Source: Bacteroides sp. (GTDB taxonomy: Bacteria; Bacteroidota; Bacteroidia; Bacteroidales; Bacteroidaceae). From it: a DNA stretch of 34,630 bases. Below are positions 8,200-15,777 of this stretch, piece after piece. How positions within the stretch are numbered: the stretch's first letter is position 1; each line of letters opens with the position of its first letter. Location of the stretch: assembly GCA_015060705.1 (NCBI GenBank), contig SUXY01000032.1, positions 1 through 34,630 of the forward strand. Reading direction: 5' to 3'. A model generated the notes under the pieces. The model was given only the letters and a program-made list of their open reading frames with translations, did no database searches and was not told the DNA's origin. A program made the translations under genes and the position numbers.

Positions 8200-9243
8200 A
8201 TGGCACAAATGAATTTTGGCGGTGTGATTGAAAATGTAATGACCCGCGAAGAATTTCCATTGGAAAAAGCACGTGAAGTATTGAAGAATGAAACTATCGC
8301 TGTTATCGGTTATGGTGTACAGGGTCCTGGTCAGTCATTGAACCTTCGTGACAACGGATTCAACGTAATCGTAGGTCAGCGTCAAGGTAAGACATACGAA
8401 AAGGCAGTTGCCGATGGTTGGGTACCGGGTGAAACGCTTTTTGGCATTGAAGAAGCTTGCGAAAAGGCTACTATCGTGATGTGTTTGTTGAGCGATGCTG
8501 CTGTAATGTCTGTATGGCCGACTATCAAGCCGTATTTGACTCCGGGCAAGGCATTGTACTTCTCTCATGGTTTTGCCATCACTTGGAATGACCGTACAGG
8601 TGTAGTTCCTCCTGCTGACATCGATGTAATCATGGTAGCTCCTAAGGGTTCGGGTACTTCTCTCCGTACCATGTTCCTTGAAGGTCGTGGTTTGAACTCT
8701 TCTTATGCAGTTTACCAAGATGCAACCGGTAAGGCTATGGAAAAGACCATCGCTCTTGGTATCGGTATCGGTTCAGGTTATTTGTTCGAAACGACTTTCA
8801 TCCGCGAAGCTACTTCAGACTTGACAGGCGAACGTGGTTCGTTGATGGGTGCTATCCAAGGTTTGCTCTTGGCTCAATACGAAGTATTGCGTGAAAATGG
8901 CCATACTCCATCAGAAGCATTCAACGAAACAGTCGAAGAATTGACTCAGTCGTTGATGCCGTTGTTTGCAAAGAATGGTATGGACTGGATGTATGCCAAC
9001 TGCTCTACTACAGCTCAGCGTGGTGCTCTCGACTGGATGGGTCCATTCCACGATGCTATCAAGCCTGTAGTTGAAAAGCTTTATGCAAATGTGAAGTGTG
9101 GTAACGAAGCTCAGATTTCTATCGATAGCAACTCGAAGCCAGACTATCGCGAAAAGTTGGAAGAAGAGTTGAAGGCTCTTCGTGAAAGCGAAATGTGGCA
9201 GACTGCTGTAACAGTTCGTAAGCTTCGTCCGGAAAACAACTAA
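8200..9243 (+). CDS. ilvC: ketol-acid reductoisomerase
   Basis: The 347-residue enzyme converts acetolactate and acetohydroxybutyrate to the dihydroxy acids using NAD(P)H and Mg2+. The Rossmann motif GYGVQGPGQSLNLRDNG is at residues 37-53, followed by the cofactor-selecting loop GQRQGKT (residues 59-65). The C-terminal knotted domain has LTGERGSLMGAIQGLLLAQYEVL and the substrate-site segment NCSTTAQRGALDW. The length is near that of class I enzymes. It is the last biosynthetic gene of the operon, followed by a long palindrome ending in a T-run. The fact that the pathway order is ilvD-ilvB-ilvN-thioesterase-ilvC with ilvC last is seen directly. Confidence 0.95.
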   Translation: MAQMNFGGVIENVMTREEFPLEKAREVLKNETIAVIGYGVQGPGQSLNLRDNGFNVIVGQRQGKTYEKAVADGWVPGETLFGIEEACEKATIVMCLLSDAAVMSVWPTIKPYLTPGKALYFSHGFAITWNDRTGVVPPADIDVIMVAPKGSGTSLRTMFLEGRGLNSSYAVYQDATGKAMEKTIALGIGIGSGYLFETTFIREATSDLTGERGSLMGAIQGLLLAQYEVLRENGHTPSEAFNETVEELTQSLMPLFAKNGMDWMYANCSTTAQRGALDWMGPFHDAIKPVVEKLYANVKCGNEAQISIDSNSKPDYREKLEEELKALRESEMWQTAVTVRKLRPENN

Positions 9244-9262
9244 TCAAATTAATCCTAACATC

Positions 9263-9342
9263 GTGTCATTCTGAACGAAGTGAAGAATCTGAAAGCATAA
9301 GTGTTAACAGATTCTTCGTTTCACTCAGAATGACACTTTTTT
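9263..9342. repeat. 29-bp-arm palindromic repeat ending the ilv operon (terminator-like)
   Basis: The left arm 9263-9291 (starting GTGTCATTCTGAACGAAG) and right arm 9308-9336 (ending CACTCAGAATGACAC) pair over 29 positions with two G-U pairs and two mismatches around a 16-base loop. Six T follow at 9337-9342. The core GTCATTCTGA...GAAGAATCT looks like a palindromic element I recall as dispersed in many bacterial genomes. Here it probably doubles as the ilv operon terminator. Only one copy is in this window. Confidence 0.75.
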
Positions 9343-9352
9343 ATTCATGTAT

Positions 9353-9877
9353 ATGGAAACAAATTTCTTAGAAATCATTCGTACCCGTCGGAGTTGCCGT
9401 AGTTATAAGTCTGAGCAAATCACGGATGCACAATTAAATGCCGTATTGGAGGCAGGGACTTACGCACCCACTTCCCGAGGTTTGCAGTCTCCTTTTATTG
9501 TCGCCATTCAAAATAAGCAGCTGTTAGAATGTTTGGCAAAGATGAACGCCCAAGTTATGGGAGTGACTACGAACCCTTATTACGATGCGCCTACTTATGT
9601 GTTGGTGTTTGTGCCAGAAAATGCACCTAATGGTGTGCAAGATGCAAGTCTGGTCTTGGAAAACATGATGCTTGCTGCCCATGCACAAGGCTTGGGAAGC
9701 TGTTGGATTCATCGCGAACGCGAAATGTTTGCTACCGAAGTAGGGAAGGAGTTGATGCAGCAATGGGGCTTGCCAGAAGGGTTGGTAGGTATTGGTGCCT
9801 TGTCATTGGGCTATCCGGAAGGAGAACCTGCTCCGGCTAAACCACGTAAAGAAGGCTATACAAGGGTAATCAAATGA
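9353..9877 (+). CDS. nitroreductase-family FMN oxidoreductase
   Basis: The protein is 174 residues from ATG 9353; an alternative ATG lies two codons upstream at 9347, only four bases after the T-run of the palindrome. The N-terminus FLEIIRTRRSCRSYKSEQI gives the FMN-phosphate-binding Arg cluster of the nitroreductase fold. TYAPTSRGLQSPFIV and LVLENMMLAAHAQGLGSCWIH follow, then GIGALSLGYPEGEPAPAKPRK near the C-terminus. The family reduces nitro compounds, quinones or flavins with NAD(P)H; the natural substrate is unknown. I find no TAnnTTTG box between the palindrome and the start, so it may depend on read-through from the ilv operon or on an atypical promoter. Confidence 0.88.
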   Translation: METNFLEIIRTRRSCRSYKSEQITDAQLNAVLEAGTYAPTSRGLQSPFIVAIQNKQLLECLAKMNAQVMGVTTNPYYDAPTYVLVFVPENAPNGVQDASLVLENMMLAAHAQGLGSCWIHREREMFATEVGKELMQQWGLPEGLVGIGALSLGYPEGEPAPAKPRKEGYTRVIK

Positions 9878-9888
9878 TTACCCTTTGC
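9862..9888 (+). terminator. hairpin overlapping the nitroreductase stop codon
   Basis: AAGGGTAATC (9862-9871) and GATTACCCTT (9876-9885) form a perfect 10-bp stem with an AAAT loop. The loop and right arm contain the TGA stop (9875-9877). The T-run after it is short (CTTTGCTG), so as a terminator it would be weak. Confidence 0.5.
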
Positions 9889-10028
9889 TGTCTATGCTAT
9901 GGTCACCCGGATTAAGTGTCCGACCATTTGACGCACATCTTTGTCCTCGTTCTTGCTGTACATTCTACTTTATTAATAAGACACAGAGCGAACAACTAAA
10001 TCCGTTAACATACACACACTGAAAGTGT
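9889..10028. other. intergenic spacer, no recognisable gene
   Basis: This is the left part of the 352-base gap between the nitroreductase and the PpiD-like gene. It is not obviously AT-rich and carries only a 23-codon minus-strand frame (9892-9963) that I do not support. I see no promoter or RNA here. The right part of the gap holds the 22-nt tandem repeat (10029-10120), a featureless piece to 10167, and the ppiD terminator. Confidence 0.5.
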
Positions 10029-10120
10029 TTCCATTAGGTGGTACCATTTTTCCCTCAAGCTGGAACAAAAAGTACCACTAAGTGGAACAAAAAGTTCCAA
10101 TAGGTGGAAAAAGTTGGAAC
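10029..10120. repeat. 22-nt tandem repeat with internal dyads
   Basis: Adjacent units lie at 10029-10050, 10051-10072 and 10073-10094 (22 nt each), 10095-10113 (19 nt, three bases lost from the A-run) and a partial 10114-10120. The most regular copy contains CCACTAAGTGGAACAAAAAG. Each unit carries an imperfect CCA...TGG dyad followed by GGAACAAAAAG, and the first copy is the most diverged. There are no spacers between units, so it is not a CRISPR array. Function unknown. Confidence 0.75.
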
Positions 10121-10167
10121 TATCACAATTGTTTAGGTGCATGTGAAGGGAGTGAAGGGATAAAATA

Positions 10168-10199
10168 AAAGAGGCTGAACCTTGCGGTACAGCCTCTTT
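10168..10199 (-). terminator. rho-independent terminator of the coaX-ppiD operon
   Basis: AAAGAGGCTG (10168-10177) pairs with CAGCCTCTTT (10190-10199), 10 bp, with an inner ACC/GGT pair. Reading the minus strand, the stem is followed by TTTTATTTTATCC. It lies 30 bases after the ppiD-like stop codon. Confidence 0.82.
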
Positions 10200-10229
10200 C
10201 TTATGAAAGGATTAATTGTTTCTGATTAA

Positions 10230-12368
10230 TTAGAAGTACAAATAACGATCGTCCTTTACATTAGCGCGTTCATACAAGTCGTTGATGAAGCTGCTAGCGA
10301 AACGAGTAGCCATGCTATTCAATGCAGTTTCTTCGTTCTTAGCGTTGAATTCTTCAGCATTGTTTTCCTTGTTGATTACTTGCATTACATAAACACCGGC
10401 ATTACCCTTGATTGGAGCACTTACCTTACCAGCTTCGCTCTTGCTTGCTACAGCACCCAATACAGGTTCGCTAGCACGAGTGATACCTACGTATGTAGGA
10501 GCACCGAATGTAATGTGCTTGATAGTGTCGTTTACAGCATTTGCAAGACCCTTAGCTTGTTCAATGCTAGAAACACCATTCATGTCAGCCATAATCTTAG
10601 CAGCCTTCTTGTCGCGGAGGATTTCCATTCTCAACATATCAGCAACTGTATTGATGTTACGGTAACCTTCTGGGTTGATCTTTTCTACAGCAACTACCAT
10701 CATGTGGTTGTTTTCACCACATTCATACAATGGAGAAACTTCACCTTCGTTAGCTTCGAAAATCCACTTCAAAGCTTCGCGAGTACTCTTAACACCACCT
10801 ACATAGTGTTCGTTGTTGCGGAAGTCTGCACGTTCCAACAAACGATAACCGCTTTCTTCTGCGTTTTCAACCAACTTATCCAATGTAGTGTTCTGAGCTA
10901 CGAACTGGCTGAATTCATTGTAAGCCTTGTTGTATGTTTCCTTGCTGAATTCTACCGGACGCTTGATCACTGCAATTTGATATTTATCCTTAACAGCCTT
11001 CTTGTCCAATACTTGAAGAATAACGTTTACTTGACCCAATTCAAGGTTAGTCAATTCGTTCTTCTTACCATTGATCAAAGCCTTGATATACTTAGCATTG
11101 TCTGCATCCAATGTAGCACCTTCGTAGTTGCTAGCAGTCATCCAAGTGCTTTCGCCTGTCTGGCCGTAGATTTCAGCAATCTTAGCGAATTCTGCACCAC
11201 CTTGCAATGCTGTATAGATGCTGTCTGCCAAAGTCTTTGTCTTGTCTGCTGTTTCAGCATAAACTTGAATTTGGCGGAACTGGATAGAGTCTGCAATAGC
11301 TTCCTTAGCCATAACCTTCATAGCATTGTATGAATCATCAGCTTGGTTGTAATATGGACCATATACTTCACCAATCTTCACAGAGTCGATGCGTGTAGCA
11401 ATATCACTAGGATATACAGCCTTGTTGATAGCCACTTCTGTGAAAGGAATTACAGAACCTGTTGTACGGATGAAGTTAGCCATATCAGTAGCTGTTGCCA
11501 ATTGGTTAGCATATTCAGTTACTTCGTTCAAAACTTCAGCACGGTCTTCTTCAGATGGAGTTACCAATACATCGATGTACTTGATGTTACGGGTTTCCAT
11601 CAATTGCTTGTAAGCTTCTTTCTTCTTGTTGTAGAGAGCCTTGATTTCATCGTTGCTAACAGTAACGGTAGAGTCGTTTACTGAAGAATAAGGGATAGCA
11701 GCGACCAATACGTCAGTTTGTTGTGAACGGCTTGCAAATGCGTCTTCAGCTGAAACCGGATTAGAAATCAATGACTTTGCAATCAAACTCTGGTACTTTT
11801 CAGCCAATAGAGATTGCTTCAATGTCTTTTCAATGAAGTTCCAGAATGTGCCCATTTGTTGGTAGTATTCTACATACTGAGCAGGGAGTTGGTTAGCGGT
11901 TGAACCTAAATTTGCATATTCAACCAAGAACTTCTTCAACATATCCTTGTCGAAAGCACCAGTTTGTGGGTTGCGGAACGGAGTTTGCATCAACAGCGGG
12001 TGAACTCCTTGTTCAATGACATCCTGAATTTCAGCATCACTAACCTTCAAGCCCAACTTTTCAGCTTCAGCTTCAATCAACTTGTTGTTGATGTATGATT
12101 GCCATACTTGATCCTTTACTTGAGTAAGTTGGTCATCGTTCAAAGCTGTTGTGCCTTGAGTCATTTTGATAACTTCGGTGTATTCATCTACCAATGCTTG
12201 ATAATCTTGAGCTGAAACTGTTTCTCCGTTCACCTCTCCAATGTCTTGGCGGCCCTGATGTGGCTGGATTGCTTTCCAAGCGTCACCAGCAACGAAAGCA
12301 AAAAGGGCAATACCAATGACAGCGACCAAAAGTGGTCCTCTGTTTCTGATTTTTTGTAATGTTGCCAT
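10230..12368 (-). CDS. PpiD/SurA-like membrane-anchored peptidyl-prolyl isomerase
   Basis: The 712-residue protein has one N-terminal membrane anchor (residues about 11-28, GPLLVAVIGIALFAFVAGDAW) after a positively charged start, so the bulk is periplasmic. The next region, QDIGEVNGETVSAQDYQALVDEYTEV...DQVWQSYINNKLIEAEAEKLGLKVSDAEI, is the SurA/PpiD-type chaperone N-domain. The middle (about residues 345-470) looks like a diverged parvulin domain, with QFRQIQVYAE and LQGGAEFAKIAEIYGQ. A second helical chaperone-like region follows. Family role: folding of newly secreted envelope proteins. It is the last gene of the minus-strand operon, but a 105-base gap and a TATTTTTG box suggest it also has its own promoter. 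Isomerase activity is uncertain because the parvulin part is weak. Confidence 0.87.
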   Translation of the reverse strand: MATLQKIRNRGPLLVAVIGIALFAFVAGDAWKAIQPHQGRQDIGEVNGETVSAQDYQALVDEYTEVIKMTQGTTALNDDQLTQVKDQVWQSYINNKLIEAEAEKLGLKVSDAEIQDVIEQGVHPLLMQTPFRNPQTGAFDKDMLKKFLVEYANLGSTANQLPAQYVEYYQQMGTFWNFIEKTLKQSLLAEKYQSLIAKSLISNPVSAEDAFASRSQQTDVLVAAIPYSSVNDSTVTVSNDEIKALYNKKKEAYKQLMETRNIKYIDVLVTPSEEDRAEVLNEVTEYANQLATATDMANFIRTTGSVIPFTEVAINKAVYPSDIATRIDSVKIGEVYGPYYNQADDSYNAMKVMAKEAIADSIQFRQIQVYAETADKTKTLADSIYTALQGGAEFAKIAEIYGQTGESTWMTASNYEGATLDADNAKYIKALINGKKNELTNLELGQVNVILQVLDKKAVKDKYQIAVIKRPVEFSKETYNKAYNEFSQFVAQNTTLDKLVENAEESGYRLLERADFRNNEHYVGGVKSTREALKWIFEANEGEVSPLYECGENNHMMVVAVEKINPEGYRNINTVADMLRMEILRDKKAAKIMADMNGVSSIEQAKGLANAVNDTIKHITFGAPTYVGITRASEPVLGAVASKSEAGKVSAPIKGNAGVYVMQVINKENNAEEFNAKNEETALNSMATRFASSFINDLYERANVKDDRYLYF

Positions 12369-12421
12369 TTAATTTATTGTTTTTTTGTTTATTGTTTTCT
12401 ATAGGTTCGCATTTTAGCGCA

Positions 12422-12429
12422 CAAAAATA
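12422..12429 (-). promoter_or_regulatory. -7 box upstream of the ppiD-like gene
   Basis: The minus strand reads TATTTTTG, an exact TAnnTTTG match, about 54 bases before the start codon and inside the 105-base gap after the CorC-like gene. No good -33 TTTG is present at the right distance, so it is a moderate candidate. Confidence 0.45.
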
Positions 12430-12473
12430 CAAAAAATGCGATTGATAATCTATTTTATTTTGAAAAAAAACAG

Positions 12474-13733
12474 TTATTCATTCACTTTTAGCTTCACAAG
12501 TTCTATTTTTGTAGCTGTAACCTTGATTATTCGGAATAGAAACTTGTCCAATGTAATGATTTCGTGTGCTTTTGGAATACTTTGGTAATGGTGCAAGATT
12601 AAACCACCAATGGTTTGGTATTCGTCGCTTTCTGGCAGGTCAATCGAGAACAACTCGTTTGCTTTTTCAATATCCAATCGACCTGATAAAACGTATTCAT
12701 TGTTGCCGACAGCTTTTGCTACATAAGTAGTAGTGTCATGTTCGTCTTCAATTTCTCCAAAAATTTGTTCTACCAAGTCTTCTAGAGCTACGATTCCAGA
12801 GGTACCTCCAAATTCGTCTACAACAACAGCCAATGATTTCTTTTGTTGCATGAATAGTGTCATTAACTTGTTGGCGTTCATTGTTTCAGGAACAATTGGG
12901 AGTTGGCGGATACATTCCTGCCAATTTGTTGGTTCCTGGAACATCTCCGAAGAATGAATGTAACCGGTAATATTGTCGATGTTATCTTGATAGACGATGA
13001 TTTTACTTATTCCTTTTTCAATAAATAGGTCCATGAGTTCTTCTACGGAAGCGTCGTCTTCAATGGCGATAATTTCTGTTCGGGGTACCATGCAGTCACG
13101 AATCTTGATGCTGGAAAAGTCCAAGGCGTTTTGGAAAATCTTAACTTCAGTGTTGATTTCTTCTTCATTTTCCACATCTTGTATGCTGCTTTGGATAAAA
13201 TGGTCCAAGTCGATTTTGCTAAATGCTTTGTCACTGGCTTCCTTATTAATTTTTGTTCCAGTCAAGCGGAGAAGGATTCCAGATATGCCGGAAGCGAACT
13301 TGCTAATAGGGTATAGTACTACATAACAGATGAATGCAGGTATCGCAAGCAAGCTAAGAGTAAAATTTGGATTGATTTTGAAGAGTGTCTTAGGCATGAA
13401 TTCTCCTGTAACCAAGATGATTAAGGTTGAAATAATCGTTTGGGTAAGCACTAGCATAAATTCATTGTTGATATAATCGGCCAACAATTGCTTCTCAATC
13501 AATTCTGCCATTAGGATACCATAAATGACCAATGCGATATTGTTTCCTACCAGCATGGTAGAAATAAAGTTGTTGGGGTTGTTGTAGAAAATGGAAAGGA
13601 TACGTGAAGTGATGCTTTGTTCACTTTTGTCCATCTCAAAACGTAGTTTGTTGGATGATACAAAGGCTATTTCCATACCTGAGAAAAATGCGGAAAAAGC
13701 CATTGTTATCAGAATCTGTATGATAATCTCCAT
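12474..13733 (-). CDS. CNNM/CBS-domain membrane protein (CorC/HlyC-like, hemolysin family)
   Basis: The 419-residue protein has an N-terminal membrane domain of the CNNM (DUF21) type with about four hydrophobic segments (residues about 1-25, 55-80, 90-115, 125-150) and the family segment NNPNNFISTMLVGNNIALVIYG. A CBS pair follows (about 205-335), beginning RDCMVPRTEIIAIEDDASVEELMDLF and containing VVVDEFGGTSGIVALEDLVEQIFGEI. A C-terminal CorC_HlyC domain (YVLSGRLDIEKANELF...EYQTIGGLIL) completes it. Relatives are linked to Mg2+/Co2+ export, and a Bacteroidetes relative is the gliding protein GldE. There is no other gliding gene here, so an ion-transport role is more likely. It starts 5 bases after lptC ends. 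Confidence 0.87.
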   Translation of the reverse strand: MEIIIQILITMAFSAFFSGMEIAFVSSNKLRFEMDKSEQSITSRILSIFYNNPNNFISTMLVGNNIALVIYGILMAELIEKQLLADYINNEFMLVLTQTIISTLIILVTGEFMPKTLFKINPNFTLSLLAIPAFICYVVLYPISKFASGISGILLRLTGTKINKEASDKAFSKIDLDHFIQSSIQDVENEEEINTEVKIFQNALDFSSIKIRDCMVPRTEIIAIEDDASVEELMDLFIEKGISKIIVYQDNIDNITGYIHSSEMFQEPTNWQECIRQLPIVPETMNANKLMTLFMQQKKSLAVVVDEFGGTSGIVALEDLVEQIFGEIEDEHDTTTYVAKAVGNNEYVLSGRLDIEKANELFSIDLPESDEYQTIGGLILHHYQSIPKAHEIITLDKFLFRIIKVTATKIELVKLKVNE

Positions 13734-13738
13734 AATAC

Positions 13739-14392
13739 TTAGAGTTTTCTATCTGTCTTTATGCTATCATTCTTGGTACTATCTGCCGGTTGTACAGGAG
13801 CTGGAGCGGTATCTTCAACAGTGAAAACACCTGTGGTATTCTTAATAATGTATTCGGTTAAGTCCTGGTTAGATTCAAAACCATAACCTTTAATAATCTT
13901 GTCTTCTTGTTCTATTTGGATAAACTGGTCGGAATAAACTTTTTCTTTCTTTTCGTCCCAAAACAGCAAATTGGTTTGAAATTTATCCCCACGTTGGCTA
14001 AGGATTTGTACATTTCCTTTCAACTCCCATAGCTTCTTTTTTTCGTGATAGTAAGCTGTGTCTGCTTTAATACTGGCATCAATGCGGAATAAGGTGTCGA
14101 ATTTCTCTAAATAGACTCCTTTTTCGAATGCCCAATAGGGAGGATTCTTTTTATCGTGGATAAGCCATTCTTCGGCTACCACCTTATAGCGGGTAATGCC
14201 TGAGTCAGAAATCAGGGTTGTAACTCCTAACGAGGTCATACTAGGTAAGGTGTCGTTTTCGGAGATTGCTTCAGCTAGGTTCTTGTCTTTTCCAGAACAG
14301 GCTGGAAATATAACAAACATAACAGCTGCAAGAAATGCAGCTGTTATGTTTAATGATTTTAAGTATGTCTTATGGTTTCTATTCGATGACAT
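13739..14392 (-). CDS. lptC: LPS export protein LptC, probable lipoprotein form
   Basis: The 217-residue protein has an N-terminal hydrophobic segment ending in VIFPAC, a plausible lipobox with Cys at residue 32, then a beta-jellyroll-like LptC domain (TRYKVVAEEWLIHDKKNPPYWAFEKGVYLEKFD...ADTAYYHEKKKLWELKGNVQI). LptC links the LptBFG transporter in the inner membrane to the periplasmic bridge that feeds LptD. The C-terminal tail is Pro/Thr/Asp-rich and probably disordered. Anchoring by lipid rather than by the helix used in E. coli is inferred from the Cys. The genes on both sides are spaced by five bases, so it is firmly in the operon. Confidence 0.85.
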   Translation of the reverse strand: MSSNRNHKTYLKSLNITAAFLAAVMFVIFPACSGKDKNLAEAISENDTLPSMTSLGVTTLISDSGITRYKVVAEEWLIHDKKNPPYWAFEKGVYLEKFDTLFRIDASIKADTAYYHEKKKLWELKGNVQILSQRGDKFQTNLLFWDEKKEKVYSDQFIQIEQEDKIIKGYGFESNQDLTEYIIKNTTGVFTVEDTAPAPVQPADSTKNDSIKTDRKL

Positions 14393-14397
14393 AAATC

Positions 14398-15750
14398 TTA
14401 TCTGATAGTAGTGGTTTCACCAATCCAACCACCGATAGTTACAGCGTCACCCTTCTTCAAACCGATGAAGAACAAGTCTTCGTCCTTTGGTGTATAACCT
14501 GCGTAAGTTCTGATCAACTTGTCAGCTTCTTCTGCACAGCTAGGATCTACGCTCTTTGCTCTTTGCAATTTGTCGATTACAGCGAAGAATACGCACTTGT
14601 TCAAAGCTGCTTCGTCGCTCCAGTTTGGACTAGATGCATACATTTGAGCAATCAACATGTATGGCTTACCCCAAGCACCGTTTAATTCGATAGCCTTGCG
14701 AGCATATTGCTTAGCTTTGCTCAACTGCTTGTTGCTGAACAATACGGCAGCTGCAGAGTAAGTATAGTCAGCCTTCTTGATAGGATCTTGTTCCAATTCA
14801 ATAGCATTGTCGAAGTAAGAGATACACTTGTCGAAGTCACCCTTCTTGTAGTACATGTAACCGCAACCGATAGCTGTTTCAGCAGTCGGTTCGATAGCAT
14901 GAGCGTATTCAGATGCTGCAAAGTATGCTTCAGATTCTGTACAGCCCAACATCTTCATGACCTTTACTACTTGCTTCAAGTATTCCAAGTCGCTCTTGCT
15001 TGCTTCAACCTTCGGAGCATAGATAGCTTGCAAGTTATCGCAAGTGGCTACACCACTATTGATGAAGTGAGCATCGATATTGTCCTTTGCCATCTGATAG
15101 TTCTTCTTTGCGCTTTCCTTCTTGGCGTTGTTCAATGCTTCAGCTGTATAACCTGAAGCTGCGATGTAGTCCTGAACGAACTGTTCTTTGTGGGTTTCTT
15201 CAGCCTTCACCTTGCGAGCAGATGCATCTACGAATTCCATCAATACATAGTAAGGCAAGTTGTGCTTTTCAGCAGCTACAGCTTCGGCGAACATTGCGTA
15301 AGCAGCGTTGTTGTCCTGACCACCCATGCTGAAATAGTCGTGAGCCTTGGTTCCCATGATGTCACCCTTGGTAGCCTTGGTCTTTGAGAGGGTATTCAGC
15401 TTGTCCAAGTATTGGATACGTTGGTCGTGAACCTTCATCAAAAGTTCGAAGTATTCCTTTTGCTTGGCACCGTCCTTTTCTGCAGCAAAAAGTGCACGGA
15501 GAATCTTGGCACCATTGGTGTAAGTAGCTACTTGAGCCCAAGGAGCTTCATCGAATACAGCCTTCCAAGAAGGGTATGCATCCTTGAAGTTGTTTGTCTT
15601 TACATACTCAGTATAAACACTGATGTTCTTCAAGCAGTTCAAACTGTCTTGACCATGACCGAATCTTGATCCGTCTTCCACTCCTTTTTGAGCGAAAACT
15701 GCTGTAGCACTTAATGAAAGAGCAAACAGCACTGTTACCATCTTTTTCAT
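14398..15750 (-). CDS. exported TPR protein
   Basis: The 450-residue protein has a clear signal peptide (MKKMVTVLFALSLSATAVFAQ, cleavage around residue 20-21). The middle and C-terminal parts contain TPR-like helix pairs, best seen in ETAIGCGYMYYKKGDFDKCISYFDNAIELE and AAAVLFSNKQLSKAKQYARKAIELN (about residues 290-360). No catalytic motif is seen. It lies between an outer-membrane protein gene (27-base gap) and lptC (5-base gap), suggesting a periplasmic scaffold role in envelope biogenesis, which is inference. The codon use is biased to the same set as ilvC and secA, which often signals high expression. Confidence 0.85.
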   Translation of the reverse strand: MKKMVTVLFALSLSATAVFAQKGVEDGSRFGHGQDSLNCLKNISVYTEYVKTNNFKDAYPSWKAVFDEAPWAQVATYTNGAKILRALFAAEKDGAKQKEYFELLMKVHDQRIQYLDKLNTLSKTKATKGDIMGTKAHDYFSMGGQDNNAAYAMFAEAVAAEKHNLPYYVLMEFVDASARKVKAEETHKEQFVQDYIAASGYTAEALNNAKKESAKKNYQMAKDNIDAHFINSGVATCDNLQAIYAPKVEASKSDLEYLKQVVKVMKMLGCTESEAYFAASEYAHAIEPTAETAIGCGYMYYKKGDFDKCISYFDNAIELEQDPIKKADYTYSAAAVLFSNKQLSKAKQYARKAIELNGAWGKPYMLIAQMYASSPNWSDEAALNKCVFFAVIDKLQRAKSVDPSCAEEADKLIRTYAGYTPKDEDLFFIGLKKGDAVTIGGWIGETTTIR

Positions 15751-15777
15751 CGTATATCAAATATAGTTATTATTAAT

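Noticed and set aside
9892..9963. 23-codon minus-strand frame in the nitroreductase-ppiD gap
   Set aside because: Too short, no promoter or recognised sequence; could be a chance frame or an unrecognisable gene remnant.
10029..10120. CRISPR array
   Set aside because: The 22-nt units abut directly with no unique spacers, and no cas genes are in the window.
10380..11333. 317-codon plus-strand frame opposite the ppiD-like gene
   Set aside because: The product is Cys/Phe/Ser-rich low-complexity sequence typical of an antisense shadow of a highly biased gene; no start signals.
15758..15765. TATATTTG on the minus strand just before the TPR gene
   Set aside because: It matches TAnnTTTG but ends eight bases from the start codon, which would leave almost no leader, and the region is AT-rich; co-transcription with the upstream gene is more likely.
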